Positions 23,306 to 35,057 of a DNA stretch of 64,000 nt are shown here, one piece after another (the stretch's first letter is position 1; each line of letters starts with the position of its first letter). This DNA comes from Hemibagrus wyckioides (Eukaryota; Chordata; Actinopteri; Siluriformes; Bagridae). The notes below the pieces were generated by a model. The model made no database searches and had not been told where the DNA came from. It saw only the letters and a program-made list of their open reading frames with translations. The stretch is from the NCBI RefSeq assembly GCF_019097595.1, contig NC_080723.1:12128511-12192510 (forward strand), in the 5' to 3' direction. The translations under genes were made by a program, and so were the position numbers.

Positions 23306-24414
23306 ATAGTTAAATATTTGTGATGATTAGTTTATCTGGGTTGTAATAGAATTTGTAACAATAAATTTTTTAAAAATTTATTATCATTTTTATAGACAAT
23401 TTATTAGTAATATATTTTAGGTTTGTATTGAACATTCTAAAAGCTCTTGGACAATATTTGTATGTGAAATCAAACCACAGTGATTTTCTCTTCCAGAGAG
23501 AAAGGGACGATGGTGATCAGCAGGCCATCAGCAAGCCTTCTGCACACAACGAATCCTTCTAAATAATAAAATAATAAAAATAACAAAAAATTGCCATACC
23601 TGTTTTAGCCTTGTCCTATTAACCTGATGACAAATACATGACTTGCTTAATGTAGTGTATCTTCATGCTCATCACAGCGAGACTGTGGGAGTTCAGTGGT
23701 GCTTCAGAGAGCTGGTAGTGGTGTTATGTTGTTGACTGAAGTGGCTCTATTAAGTAGTTATCTAATTAGAAAAAAAGAGGAGCACAGGCAAAGAGGAGGA
23801 GAGTCAGGGTCACTCTAGTAAAGTCCCTCATCATTTGCGTCACTTGTCATGTATAATTACACACTGAGGTCTTTCTGCTTTTCTTCTTTGCTGGATCAGT
23901 GAAGAAAACTACAGTATCACTTATCTAAAAGACATGGGTCAGTTCCAAGTAGTTAATGAGTGACAGTGAGCTACATGCTCCTAATATCATGAGGAATATA
24001 ATTTGAACACTTAAAGAAATTATATACTGCTAAATGACACGGCTCTGTGTCTCTGCACCGACCTCATTATCTTTCTACACTCTTCTATGAAGTGTTCTTG
24101 ACTTTTTTTTTACCTCTCAATCTTTATCTTTAATGCAAATGTGACATGCCTAAGATGTTTAACTACAAATTCAATTGGTAACCGAGAACACTTCATTCAC
24201 TCTCTCAATTTATTCTTCGGGTTTAATCACAGGTTTTTTATATTTAGCTAAAAACATGCAAGAATTACACCACCTTGCTTCAGCCCCATTGAATCTTTTC
24301 ACATTTAGTAGTGTTAGAACCTGGAAGTGAATTGGACTTAATGAGGATTAGATTTCATGTAGCTAGAAAAAATGGCCCATAATTGAAATGAGGGGGAAAC
24401 TCAATACTGTTTGA

Positions 24415-24487
24415 AAATAAATAAATAAATAAATGGATTAATGAATGAATGAATGAATGAATGAATGAATAAATAAATAAATAAATA
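24415..24487 (+). repeat. Compound (AAAT)n(GAAT)n(AAAT)n repeat
   Basis: AAAT units, then GAAT units (AATGAATGAATG), then AAAT units again. Confidence 0.93.
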
Positions 24488-24716
24488 GCTATGGCATATT
24501 CACCCTGTTGATGTTCCAAATTTGGGATTTTTTAACTAACCAAACTTTTTGTTCTGGATACCTCTCCAGAACTTGGTCCTAGAATGTTAATAGCTCATTG
24601 TTTCGCAAATTAACTTTTATGTTCATTTCTTATTTGCAAAGTGATTTAGATGTGTAAATTTTACACGAAATGAATGACATTACATGGGAATGAATTTAGG
24701 AAGTTTTTTTTGTGCA

Positions 24717-24744
24717 TGTGTGTGTGTGTGTGTGTGTGTGTGTG
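24717..24744 (+). repeat. (TG)n microsatellite
   Basis: 14 TG units followed by GAGGGG. Confidence 0.95.
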
Positions 24745-25677
24745 GAGGGGTTCAGGAGGAATTTATACAATTAAAACAGTTTTTTTAAATTATTTATAAT
24801 TATTGTATTTTGGTGTATTGGGTGATACGCAGCAAACAAACAAACAACAACAACAAAACAAAAAAAGTTACTAAAACTATTTGTTCACAATTTTACCCAA
24901 CGTCCCTCACTGTGACCAAGCAGCTATGACATTGTTTTTTGCTCAATATTTGCTTCTTTATCTCTGCACTGAAACAAATATAATATTACTAACATATAAC
25001 ATTTATATCACCTATTATTAAAGATGTTGTATCTATATTATTACCAGCGTGGCTTTGCATATGCAGTTTTGCAGTTTTGTAAGATCAGATAGTAAACATC
25101 TGCGATAAGTGATCAACAGCATTTGGATAAGGAGAAAATTGAGTCCATTTTTCTCTAAAGCATTACATTAATACAGTGTGCTGGTAAGCAGATGGTTGTG
25201 TGGACTGCTCCTACTGAGCCTTTAAATGCAACCCTTATCCTTCAGTGCTCTGGGAATGCAATATATAATCAGTCTAATTTCAGTAACTGCAGTTTATTTA
25301 CATTGAAATGATGCAATATGTGTAGCCCTAATCATAAGTGTCCATACTACCCTAACATCACCACACACTGTTCATTTAGACACCTCAATATATCACCACA
25401 CACCAGGAGTCTGGATAACGTTCACCTTCTCATTCTTGAGACTATCAGCATGAATATTTTACGCACTCATTGGAAGAAAGTCATCTAAGGTTGTAAAGAA
25501 GGGTGGTAAAAAATCAAGCATGTATTAGCAAGCATGTACTAGCATGACATACAGCTGGAAATGACAATTTCTCTGGCTAAATTCCAGTTTTACATTTGTT
25601 TTCACAAAGAACAATGGGTATGTAATTATTCTAATGAGCACAGCAGTGTAGGAATTATTTATGCCAAGTGAGGAATT

Positions 25678-25724
25678 CTCTCTCTCTCTCTCTCTCTCTC
25701 TCGCTCTCTGTGTGTGTGTGTGTA
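25678..25724 (+). repeat. Compound (TC)n(TG)n microsatellite
   Basis: TC run with one CG interruption passing into TG units. Confidence 0.95.
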
Positions 25725-25911
25725 CATATGTGAGTGAGTGTGTATGCTATGACTGTCCACTTGTTGAATATTGCATGCGACAGTTCTGTGTAATTACATG
25801 ATAATATCTAATTACAAGAGTCGAACTGGGAGGTCATATGCTACAGTGTGTTATGACTCTCTGTGCCTGATTTCCTGCTTCGTCTCCCCCTGGTCATGTC
25901 TACCACTACTA

Positions 25912-25912
<1 letters not shown>

Positions 25913-25978
<66 letters not shown>
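25913..25978 (+). repeat. (CA)n microsatellite
   Basis: About 33 pure CA units, the longest CA tract in the window. Confidence 0.98.
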
Positions 25979-25982
<4 letters not shown>

Positions 25983-27942
25983 ACATTGCAATCTATTTGA
26001 GGCCTCTTGGTGGCACTGTTGTCCCACTAAACTTACAAGAATGCGTTGAACCCAAAACTAAGCAACTGCTTTAGAGAGAGTTATGTGTTTTTTTCTACGG
26101 TTTATATATGTGAACGTTGGAGTAAGTGTGAGTGAGAAGTGTGAATTATCTGATAAATTGATCAGGATCATGATGACCAACAAAATATGTTGTATAAGAT
26201 GGCAAAGGGGGAACAGACACAGGTGTGGGTGGAGAGAAAGAAAACAGAGATAAGAGAAGACCGAGATACAAGAGAGTACACAGATGGAAAGGCAGAACCA
26301 AAGGAATAAACAAAAGAAAGAAAGAAGGAAGGAGTGTAAGAGGCACTAGACAGGAGCTAAAGACTCCTAATTAAAGCGAGGCCACAGCCTCAGTGGACTG
26401 TGAATGCAGTTTTATGAGGTCGGGCTCTTCACAGCTGCCTCATCCCCGTGTGTTTAAATGAACACAGCTCTCTACAGAGCAATAAGTCTTTCACTGCTAG
26501 TAGTCCAGCAGCCCTCAGGCGCCATTTCGAACCAATCTCTCGAGCCCTCGTGTCTACCAGTAGCACCAGCATACTGCTCTGCATGTGTACAACAAACAGA
26601 TAGCCTCACTGCTGAGGAAGGGAAGTATAATAACGGTCATTTTTCTCCCCTTCAGTCTTAACCTGGCCTTAAATCTTACTGTGAGTATTACAGGCTTGTG
26701 ATGTAGATAGAGGCACTAGCACATGTTCATGAGACACCAAGAAAGAGAATTTATAGACTTAAAGAAAATATGTTGCCAGGGTATTCAAATAATTCTCACT
26801 CACATTCCTGTCTAAGGGGTGGGATGGAATAATTCTGAAAGCCTCAGTGTTAGAGAACGCAACACTGCTCAGTGAGAAAACGTGCTTCCGGCATATACTT
26901 TGTCCGGAAGGCTGAGGAAATGACGGGGAAACAGAGACAGATTTAAACAGGCAAACAAATGAGCTAAATCAGTCAATTGTGCTGACAACAGTATACATTT
27001 GGTAGAAATTCTGGCTGCATGCACTCTACAATCTCAATGTCTCTGGAAAAAAGAGATAATTAGTGAATATTTCTATCCTTCTTTAGGCCAATTTGTCATT
27101 TTGTTTTCTTTCTTTATAATAAACTGTATAAGGTCTGCATGGCTGCAGTACAGTAGTGTGTCCTGAAGGCCACTCTCAGTATCTTTATTCATGCGTTACC
27201 TCTGAAGTCTTTCAAAATCTTCCCATTCTTACCTCGCCTCAGGAGGGCTTTCTGCACAGACCTGCAGGGAGCTCGCAAGGCGCATGTGTTTGTGTCATTG
27301 TAATGCAGCACTACTTTTGAAGCTGCTGAGTACAGACACATGTGGCATCATTGGTGGTTCAGGAGTTCATTCAGCGACACAGTGAGTCTCCTTCACACAC
27401 ACATGGAACATAATACATAATAACTACATTATATACAAGGACATGGAGCCCTGTACATGAGGACAACCGTAAGCAAAATTGAAATCATGGGATGTCTGTA
27501 TCTGTGTGTACGTGTGTATTGAGAGAAATGGCTAGAGAGCATGAGTAGGAGGGCAATTAGCTTTCTGTTGACTAATTATGTGTGAGGGATATGACAGAGA
27601 GGCTGGTGAGTGCTGTAATGGGATCCCTGCTGCTTAATGAACATGTCACAGTCTTTTGTGATGACCACCAGACTGCCAGTTGAGCATGTGCGTGAGTGAG
27701 CATGTGTGTGTGGTGGGTGGATTTGTGTGTCCTGAATAAGGAAATGTGCATCAACTGCAGACGTTACTTTGATTGGCCCTCACAAGCTATTTATAAAGTG
27801 AATTGCTGTTTGAGAAAGTACTTGCATGAAATATTTAATCTTTTGTTTTAGATGTTTTTTGTAGATTTTTTAGAAGAGCAGCTATAATAATTTCTCTTCT
27901 CTGCATCTGCATAAAGAATTCTGAAAATGTCACTACATTATA

Positions 27943-28489
27943 CACTGACCAGGCATAACATTATGACCACCTGCTAAATATTGTGTTGGTCCCCTTCTTG
28001 CTGAAAAAACAGCCCCGACCCGTCATGCCCTGTGTATTCTGACACCTTTCTATCAGAACCAGCATTAACTTGTTCAGCAATTTGAGCAACAGTAGCTCGG
28101 CTGTTGGATCGGATCACATGGGCCAGCCTCCGCTCCCCAGGTGCACCAATAAGCTTTGGCCTCCCATGACCCTGTCGCCGGTTCACCACTGTTCCTTCCT
28201 TGGACCATTTTGATAGATACTGACCACTGCAGACCGGGAACACCCCACACGAGCTGCAGTTTTGGAGATGCTCTGATCCAGTCGTCTAGCCATCACAATT
28301 TGGCCGTTGTAAAACTCGCTCAAATCCTTACTCTTGCCCATTTTTCCTGCTTCTAACACATCAATTCTGAGGACAAAATGTTCACTTGTAGCCTAATATA
28401 TCCCACCCACTAACAGGTGCCATGATGAGGATATCATCAGTGTTATTCACTTCACCTGTCAGTGGTCATAATGTTATGCTTGATCAGTG
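27943..28489 (-). mobile_element. Non-autonomous Tc1-derived element, copy B
   Basis: 547 bp between CACTGACCAGGCATAACATT and its inverted partner ending TGATCAGTG, with TA on both sides. On the minus strand it holds the transposase N-terminal part and C-terminal tail, joined at the same internal point as copies A and C. Confidence 0.92.
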
Positions 28490-28499
28490 TATGACCACA

Positions 28500-30080
28500 A
28501 AGGTCAACATGAGTAAAGAATCAAACATGATTATTTTACTGTAAAGCAAAAATCCTGAAATGTTTAATTCCTCTTACACCACGACAATTTACCACTGATT
28601 ACAGATGAATGACACAAGCTTTTTAACAATTTATAGTTACAATTAATTTTGAGACATGCAAAAGATTCTTGTTATTACTTACCTTCTATCAGCTATAAAT
28701 AGTTGTTCCCTCACCAGCCTCACTTTATCTGATCTCAAAATTACAGCTTGTCATGTTCCCAATGAATGCAAAGTGCTCTAGCCAACACAACATACATATG
28801 AAATATATATTTCCGATATATATTTCCTCACAGAAAGCTTCACTGTCTGCATTTTAGATTAAATAACAGAACGCTTTTGTTTATCCATTGAGCCATATAT
28901 GTGGAGCATCTTCCATCCAATTCCCGATGAATTAGATGTTACCATAGAAACGATAAAATTTTATTAGAACAAGCTCATTAATATAAATCTCTAATTTGAA
29001 TTACAGCCAGCACTACTATCAGAGATGAGATGTTATAGGCAGCAGTCAGACTGGAGGATTCTGCAGCTCTGTGATCTTATGCTTGTCACCTTTCAGGATT
29101 TTCATTTTGAAAGCATTTCATCATAATTGCATAGGACACACTGAAATAAATGAACGCTATGTTCAATTTAATGTTATGATAATAATATAAGACTTTGCCC
29201 ATTAGCCTGCCTCTTTCCTATGCAGAATACGAGTGAATGATCCTGAGAGCATTGTGTATTTAGAAATCTGAGTGATAAATGGAAAATCTCACACATTCTG
29301 CACTCCTGCAGTGCGTAGAAAGAATTTTCAAAGGATTTTTCATATTATGGACATTCTGTAATATTCCCCTAGGCCATCTGCTCATACAGTTCATCACTTA
29401 TGATATGTGTTTATAGTAATGATGAATTATGATAATTATTTCCTTTCTGTCACAAGAAGCTTCTGTTTCTGATGCTTTTCTGCACAGCGTGCCTGGGAGC
29501 AAAAAAATCTCCATGTCTGGTGTTACAACCAGGTTCATGTTGATTAAAAATATACACCCTGGCACAGGCCTAATGTTCTCTGCCACAGTTCAGAACTTCA
29601 GCTCTAGTTGACGGTGATGTTCTCTCCTGACAAGGACACTCTCAAGCTGCCAGAAGTTCTCTTTCAGGTCCAGTAGCTTGGGAAAATGTCAGGCTGCATC
29701 AATTAAGAGTGTGCTGTGGAAGGCTGGTCATGGCAGACTAATAGCACAACCGTGACTCTCGATGCTTTACAACATCTAGGTCATCCACGAAATCACTAAC
29801 AATAGCTTCTTGCAGTAGTGTAGGACTAAAACGTTTTGCATGTCGGCTTGGTGTCGTGCTTGAAATAAAAGTCCTGATTCTGACTGAAGCGTGTAGCAGA
29901 TGAAGATGTTAGACAGGTCAGTAAAGGCCAGATAACAAATCTTCTGAAAAAATGACTGAAAGCTCTGTTTTATTTTATTTTTTACTGGTCACCACTTATC
30001 CACTTCACCATATCAAGGGCTGTTTGATTGTAATGTTTCAGGGAAAATTCATGTTGTGATTTTAATGATTTTTTAATGTC
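28500..30080. other. Gene-free interval
   Basis: No exon or recognised element. 29440-29780 is non-repetitive and closer to 45 percent GC, including a plus-strand frame of about 60 codons with no recognisable domain. Confidence 0.4.
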
Positions 30081-30084
30081 TGGT

Positions 30085-30305
30085 TCCTCTCAAGGTTTCT
30101 TCCTCATGACTTCTCAGGGAGTTTTTCCTTGCCACCATTGCCTCAGGCTTAAGGACAAATATAAATTTTAAATGTACAATTTTGTCATTTCTTTTCTGTA
30201 GATTTTTTTTCTGTAAAGCTACTTTGAGACAACATCCATTGTTTTAAAGTAGCTTTACAGACAAATTCCGCACAGTACAAAAATTATTAAAAATATGGAT
30301 TGAAT
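30085..30305 (-). repeat. Dispersed teleost repeat, second copy
   Basis: Inverted version of the repeat at 5736: CTCAAGGTTTCTTCCTCATG, CAGGGAGTTTTTCCTTGCCA and AAGCTACTTTGAGACAACAT, then CCATTGTTTTAAAGTAGCTT. Confidence 0.7.
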
Positions 30306-30995
30306 TGACTTAATGATGATTCGGTGTCATATTACCTAGTCTACTGACCCTGAATCAACACTGACCAACACTGCAGGACGTAAATGGCAAACCAAAAACG
30401 AATTTTCCTTTTGATACATTTGACATACATGCAAACTAGAGCTGTAACTCAATATGAATACATTATGTAGAATGAATAGAATGTGTTAAGATCATAGGGA
30501 AATACAAGTATGAATAATAGGAGTACTATTCATTTACTGTGTTTTAAAAATTCCCACAAAAGGTCTTTGGTCTGTTTGGTTTCAGAGTTCAGGTGTGAAG
30601 GCTATGGGTACACAAAAACACATGATACACATAGAGAAGACTAGGAAGGGTCGAGGTATTTAAAATTAAGCTACTATTTTCTTTCTTTCTTTCTTGGTAA
30701 ATTTAGTTTGTTTAAAAAAATCAATATTATTAATCAGAATTGGAATATTGACCTAATGCTTTCTCCTTCAGACAGCTGGGACCCAAACAGTTGCAGATGG
30801 CACAGAAGTGTCTCAAGACTATCAGTAGGCCACAGCTGCATGAAACAGAAAACATCTACACACACACACACACACAGATAAAAAATCCGGCTGCTAAATA
30901 CAGCACTTAGTAGAAAGCTCAGTACAAATCTTTTTTACAAGTCATGACATTTAGGGACATACTACACATACTACACACATACTGTAGCAAAGATA

Positions 30996-32243
30996 CACTA
31001 TATTGCCAAAAGTATTCGCTCACCTGCCTTGACTCGCATATGAACTTAAGTGACATCCCATTCCTAATCCATAGGGTTCAATATGACGTCGGTCCACCCT
31101 TTGCAGCTATAACAGCTTCAACTCTTCTGGGAAGGCTGTCCACAAGGTTTAGGAGTATGTTTAGGGGAATTTTTGACCATTCTTCCAGAAGCGCATTTGT
31201 GAGGTCACACACTGATGTTGGACGAGAAGGCCTGGCTCTCAGTCTCCGCTCTAATTCATCCCAAAGGTGTTCTATCGGGTTGAGGTCAGGACTCTGTGCA
31301 GGCCAGTCAAGTTCATCCACACCAGACTCTGTCATCCATGTCTTTATGGACCTTGCTTTGGTCACTGGTGCACAGTCATGTTGGAAGGGGAAGGGGCCAG
31401 CTCCAAACTGTTCCCACAAAGTTGGGAGCATGGAATTGTCCAAAATGTCTTGGTATGCTGAAGCATTCAGAGTTCCTTTCACTGGAACTAAGGGGGCAAG
31501 CCCAGCTCCTGAAAAACAACCCCACACCATAATCCCCCCTCCACCAAACTTTACACTTGGCACAATGCAGTCAGACAAGTACCGTTCTCCTGGCAACCGC
31601 CAAACCCAGACTCGTCCATCAGATTGCCAGATGGAGAAGCGCGATTCGTCACTCCAGAGAACGTGTCTCCACTGCTCTAGAGTCCAGTGGCGGCGTGCTT
31701 TACACCACTGCATCCGACGCTTTGCATTGCACTTGGTGATGTATGGCTTGGATGCAGCTGCTCGGCCATGGAAACCCATTCCATGAAGCTCTCTGCACAC
31801 TGTTCTTGAGCTAATCTGAAGGCCACATGAAGTTTGGAGGTCTGTAGCGATTGACTCTGCAGAAAGTTGGCGACCTCTTCGCACTATGCGCCTCAGCATC
31901 CGCTGACCCCGCTCCGTCAGTTTACGTGGCCTACCACTTCGTGGCTGAGTTGCTGTCGTTCCCAAACACTTCCACGTTCTTATAATACAGCTGACAGTTG
32001 ACTGTGGAATATTTAGGAGCGAGGAAATTTCACGACTGGATTTGTTGCACAGGTGGCATCCTATCACAGTTCCACGCTGGAATTCACTGAGCTCCTGAGA
32101 GCGACCCATTCTTTCACAAATGTTTGTAAAAACAGTCTGCATGCCTAGGTGCTTGATTTTATACACCTGTGGCCATGGAAGTGATTGGAACACCTGATTC
32201 TGATTATTTGGATGGGTGAGCGAATACTTTTGGCAATATAGTG
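30996..32243 (-). mobile_element. Intact Tc1-like transposon with matched terminal inverted repeats
   Basis: 1,248-bp element. The ends begin CACTATATTGCCAAAAGTAT and continue identically for 29 bases on both sides before diverging. A TA dinucleotide flanks each end (30994-30995 and 32244-32245), the target duplication of Tc1/mariner insertion. It encodes one uninterrupted transposase. Length, ends and coding region all fit an autonomous Tc1 element. Confidence 0.95.
31078..32109 (-). CDS. Tc1-like transposase, DD34E, apparently full length
   Basis: 343-residue cut-and-paste transposase that acts in the nucleus on the element's own inverted repeats. I chose the ATG at 32109 ([13 protein letters not shown]), the usual family start; the frame also opens upstream to 32193 inside the inverted-repeat leader. 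Two N-terminal helix-turn-helix units ([20 protein letters not shown] with a GRPR AT-hook-like motif) are followed by the catalytic DDE core: D in WSDESRF, D in QHDCAPV, and E in NPIEHLWD with exactly 34 residues between the last two. It ends in AAKGGPTSY. No stop or frameshift is seen, so it may be recent or active. The long plus-strand frame opposite is its shadow. Confidence 0.95.
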   Translation of the reverse strand: MGRSQELSEFQRGTVIGCHLCNKSSREISSLLNIPQSTVSCIIRTWKCLGTTATQPRSGRPRKLTERGQRMLRRIVRRGRQLSAESIATDLQTSCGLQISSRTVCRELHGMGFHGRAAASKPYITKCNAKRRMQWCKARRHWTLEQWRHVLWSDESRFSIWQSDGRVWVWRLPGERYLSDCIVPSVKFGGGGIMVWGCFSGAGLAPLVPVKGTLNASAYQDILDNSMLPTLWEQFGAGPFPFQHDCAPVTKARSIKTWMTESGVDELDWPAQSPDLNPIEHLWDELERRLRARPSRPTSVCDLTNALLEEWSKIPLNILLNLVDSLPRRVEAVIAAKGGPTSY

Positions 32244-32925
32244 TACATATGTACGTAGCTGCTAAAAAATTTGGAATAAGGGGTCACAGGTCATTCTGCC
32301 ACCTCTCCTTCATTCACCCACCCTACTTCTCCTCTGTTCACTGTTTTTCTCCATTAGTGGTGGAAATGGGTACTCTGCATTATTGGAGCTAATCAGGGCA
32401 AAATGGAGAAAGGCAGTGAGGTGAGACGATTGAAATGACCACCACCGATCCCTCCTCCTCCTCCCTCTGCATTTGGATATCACACAATGTAGAGGAGCTG
32501 GAAGCTATGTAACCCTTGGACAGGGGAAACTGAGGCAGTGGGCAATGTGTGTGCATGAGTGCTTGTGTGTGAGTGTGAGAGAGAGAGAATCAACAAAGAC
32601 AAAAAAAAAAAACCCTAGACTTTCCAAATATTTACTTAAAAAAATTACTGGTCTTTGATCCTGAGAACCTTTCCTCTGTGAAAGCTGAATGAAAACATTG
32701 CATTTGATTTTATTTCTCTTATTCTTTGATCAAAGGACTTTATTGGTCTTGATCATAGTCAGCATGTGGAAGCTACAGGGACAGCAGCCTCAGCACTCAG
32801 CTCCACAGGGCTAGTGGCTGACCACAAGGGGCTCGTTATATACTGGTCCTGCTGGAGTCTAGCCCATAAGGATTAAAGCTGAGACTTTGAGGATGAAGGA
32901 TTGGAGTCACTCACCTCCATCTCAA

Positions 32926-32952
32926 TCTCTCTCTCTCTCTCTCTCTCTCTCT
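32926..32952 (+). repeat. (CT)n microsatellite
   Basis: About 13 CT units. Confidence 0.94.
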
Positions 32953-34716
32953 GGTGTACACTTCAGCTTTCAAATCTGTGATCTGAAGGTTGGTTGTGCC
33001 ACTTTGTTTTTTTTTTATTGTTCCCTGGATATGTGCCATGCTGTGTTTGGCTATTTGGTATGGGCAATTTGGACCTGCCAAGCTGCCAACAATGTGACTA
33101 TGACTTGTATTGCTGTAGCAGAGGACAGCACTTAGGAAAACATGCTTTTAACCCTGCCAGAAGATAAAGTGCTATGCAGCTGACTGCTCTATCACAATTC
33201 CAAAGAATATAGTCTATATAGTACCTGAGTTTACCTTTTTTTGTTTTATTTTAAATCACAGGTACCTAAAGAGGCACTGTGTGCAGTGTAAAAGTATTAG
33301 CCAAACTTTCTCTTCTCTTCTCTTTTAGTTAATTTTTTATTATTTTTTTATTTGAGTTAACCGTATGAATTAATTAGATGTTCGTGATTTATTCATTAAT
33401 GTCATTGAGTTCGCATTTATTTTCCAAAAACAAAATTATATAATTATGCAGGAAAACATTTAATTTATTAAGGAATATATTAAATAATAATAAAAACTGA
33501 AATGAGATGAGAAATCTGGAGATGTCACAGTGTGGCAAGAATGCCAAGATGCTTGAAATAACCTACCACCTGATTTCTTTAAAATTAATAAAACTACGTA
33601 ATACTACTGCAAATTTAAGAGCAAATCCTGCCTATACCAAATAGTGATTTGATTTCAATTTATACCATACCTTATAGTCAATATATGATGAGGAAATCTT
33701 CTGATAGCTGGAAATTAAAAATATTGCAAAGTATGTCAGTGATGTATAAAAAGCAGAATGAAGCATGAAAACTCAGTTTGTGTTTATATTTTTGGTAATT
33801 CAAGTATAATCACCAAAAGCAGCCAGGGTCAGAGCCAAAATCTGGGAAATAGGGATGGGGCAAAACCAGGAAGTCATGACACTAGGGAACAATGTACTGA
33901 GAAATGCTAGAAATGTGTGATAAGACTTTGCAACAGAAAGAACAAGGTATACATAAAGAAACTAATTAAGGCATTGTAATCGACCAGTGTCAGAGCAGTG
34001 GTGGAGACAGGATTAGGGACAGAAAGAAATGTGCATGGCATAACCTAAACAAAAGCACATGGAGTGAGCTTATAACAAAACAACACAAAAGCAGCACTCA
34101 ATGCTCTGGGTAACATATCAGGGGTATTTGTGACAGATGAAGAGAAGCAGGGCCTGACCTGAGATAAGATAAACATATAAAATGATCAGCCTATGAACCA
34201 CGCACACACACTCACACAAACACACTGATACATATCAAGCTTTAATATATCAAGATTGCACACTCATTGTCAGTGGAACAAAATCTTTAGTGAAACACCC
34301 TAACTGTCCTTGATTATGCCTTTATGTCATTGTAATGCCTTTTTTAGTTAAAATGATGTGTGGCAATAGCATGATGCACTGAAAAAAGGCTGTTTATCCT
34401 CACTAACTCAAATTTCCTGGATCACACACACAGACCCACACAGCAATGTGACCTTTTTAACATCTGTCAGTTTCAAAGCTGATCAACGGCCTGGCAATGT
34501 CTCTCTTTCTCTGTTCCTTTTAGCAGATCACTTCTCTTCCTGTCATCGTGCATTAGATGTGACACAGTGCCACTCAGCTGAAAGAATGTAGAAAGTTTAA
34601 ATGGTTCATTATCCTTTTATTTTAGATCACATTAGACAAGAGCCCTCAGTGATTCCTGGCCTGGAAGTCACAGTCGTTGTCCCCAATCCATATCACTGTT
34701 CAGTTCTAGTGACAGC

Positions 34717-35057
34717 TGTCATGAATCCACTCTGTGTTTATCTGCACTATGTGCACATGCTCTTACTGAGACATTATTTGATTTCACTTCCTGGTCTTTC
34801 CCCTTGTTTTGCCATTCATATTCTAGCCACCTGTTATCTGTTTAGTTAATGATTAATCTGTGTATTTAAGCCCTCATGTGTTTCTGTTTCTGTTCTCTTT
34901 ATATGTTTACATGCGTTACTGAGCCCTACATCCTACTGTCCTAGATTATGTATCCTGTTCTTCTTCGCCTGACCCTTGACTCTTGTGTTATCCATCATAA
35001 ATTATCCCTTCTTTATGCTATCTATCCGTATACTAACCACTGCTCCAGACTCTGACA
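34717..35057 (+). repeat. Possible solo LTR of a gypsy-type element
   Basis: 341 bp starting TGTCATGAATCC and ending TCTGACA (TG...CA with short inverted TGTCA/TGACA), C/T-rich, with TATTTAAGCCCTCATGTG as a likely internal TATA region. It resembles fish gypsy LTRs in layout. No clear target duplication flanks it. Confidence 0.45.

Larger units (their letters stand above)
20610..27940. other. Upstream flank of ehf, no coding exon seen
   Basis: It should contain the non-coding first exon(s) and promoter of ehf on the minus strand. I could not place them. It holds the TTTTC array, the 46-bp palindrome at 23260 and several dinucleotide repeats. Confidence 0.45.

Noticed and set aside
30944..31786. 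280-codon plus-strand frame
   Set aside because: It lies antisense to the intact transposase and starts in the flanking DNA and terminal repeat; a shadow of the real frame.
32110..32193. Longer N-terminus for the Tc1 transposase
   Set aside because: The upstream frame is the non-coding leader next to the inverted repeat; related transposases start at MGRSQ.
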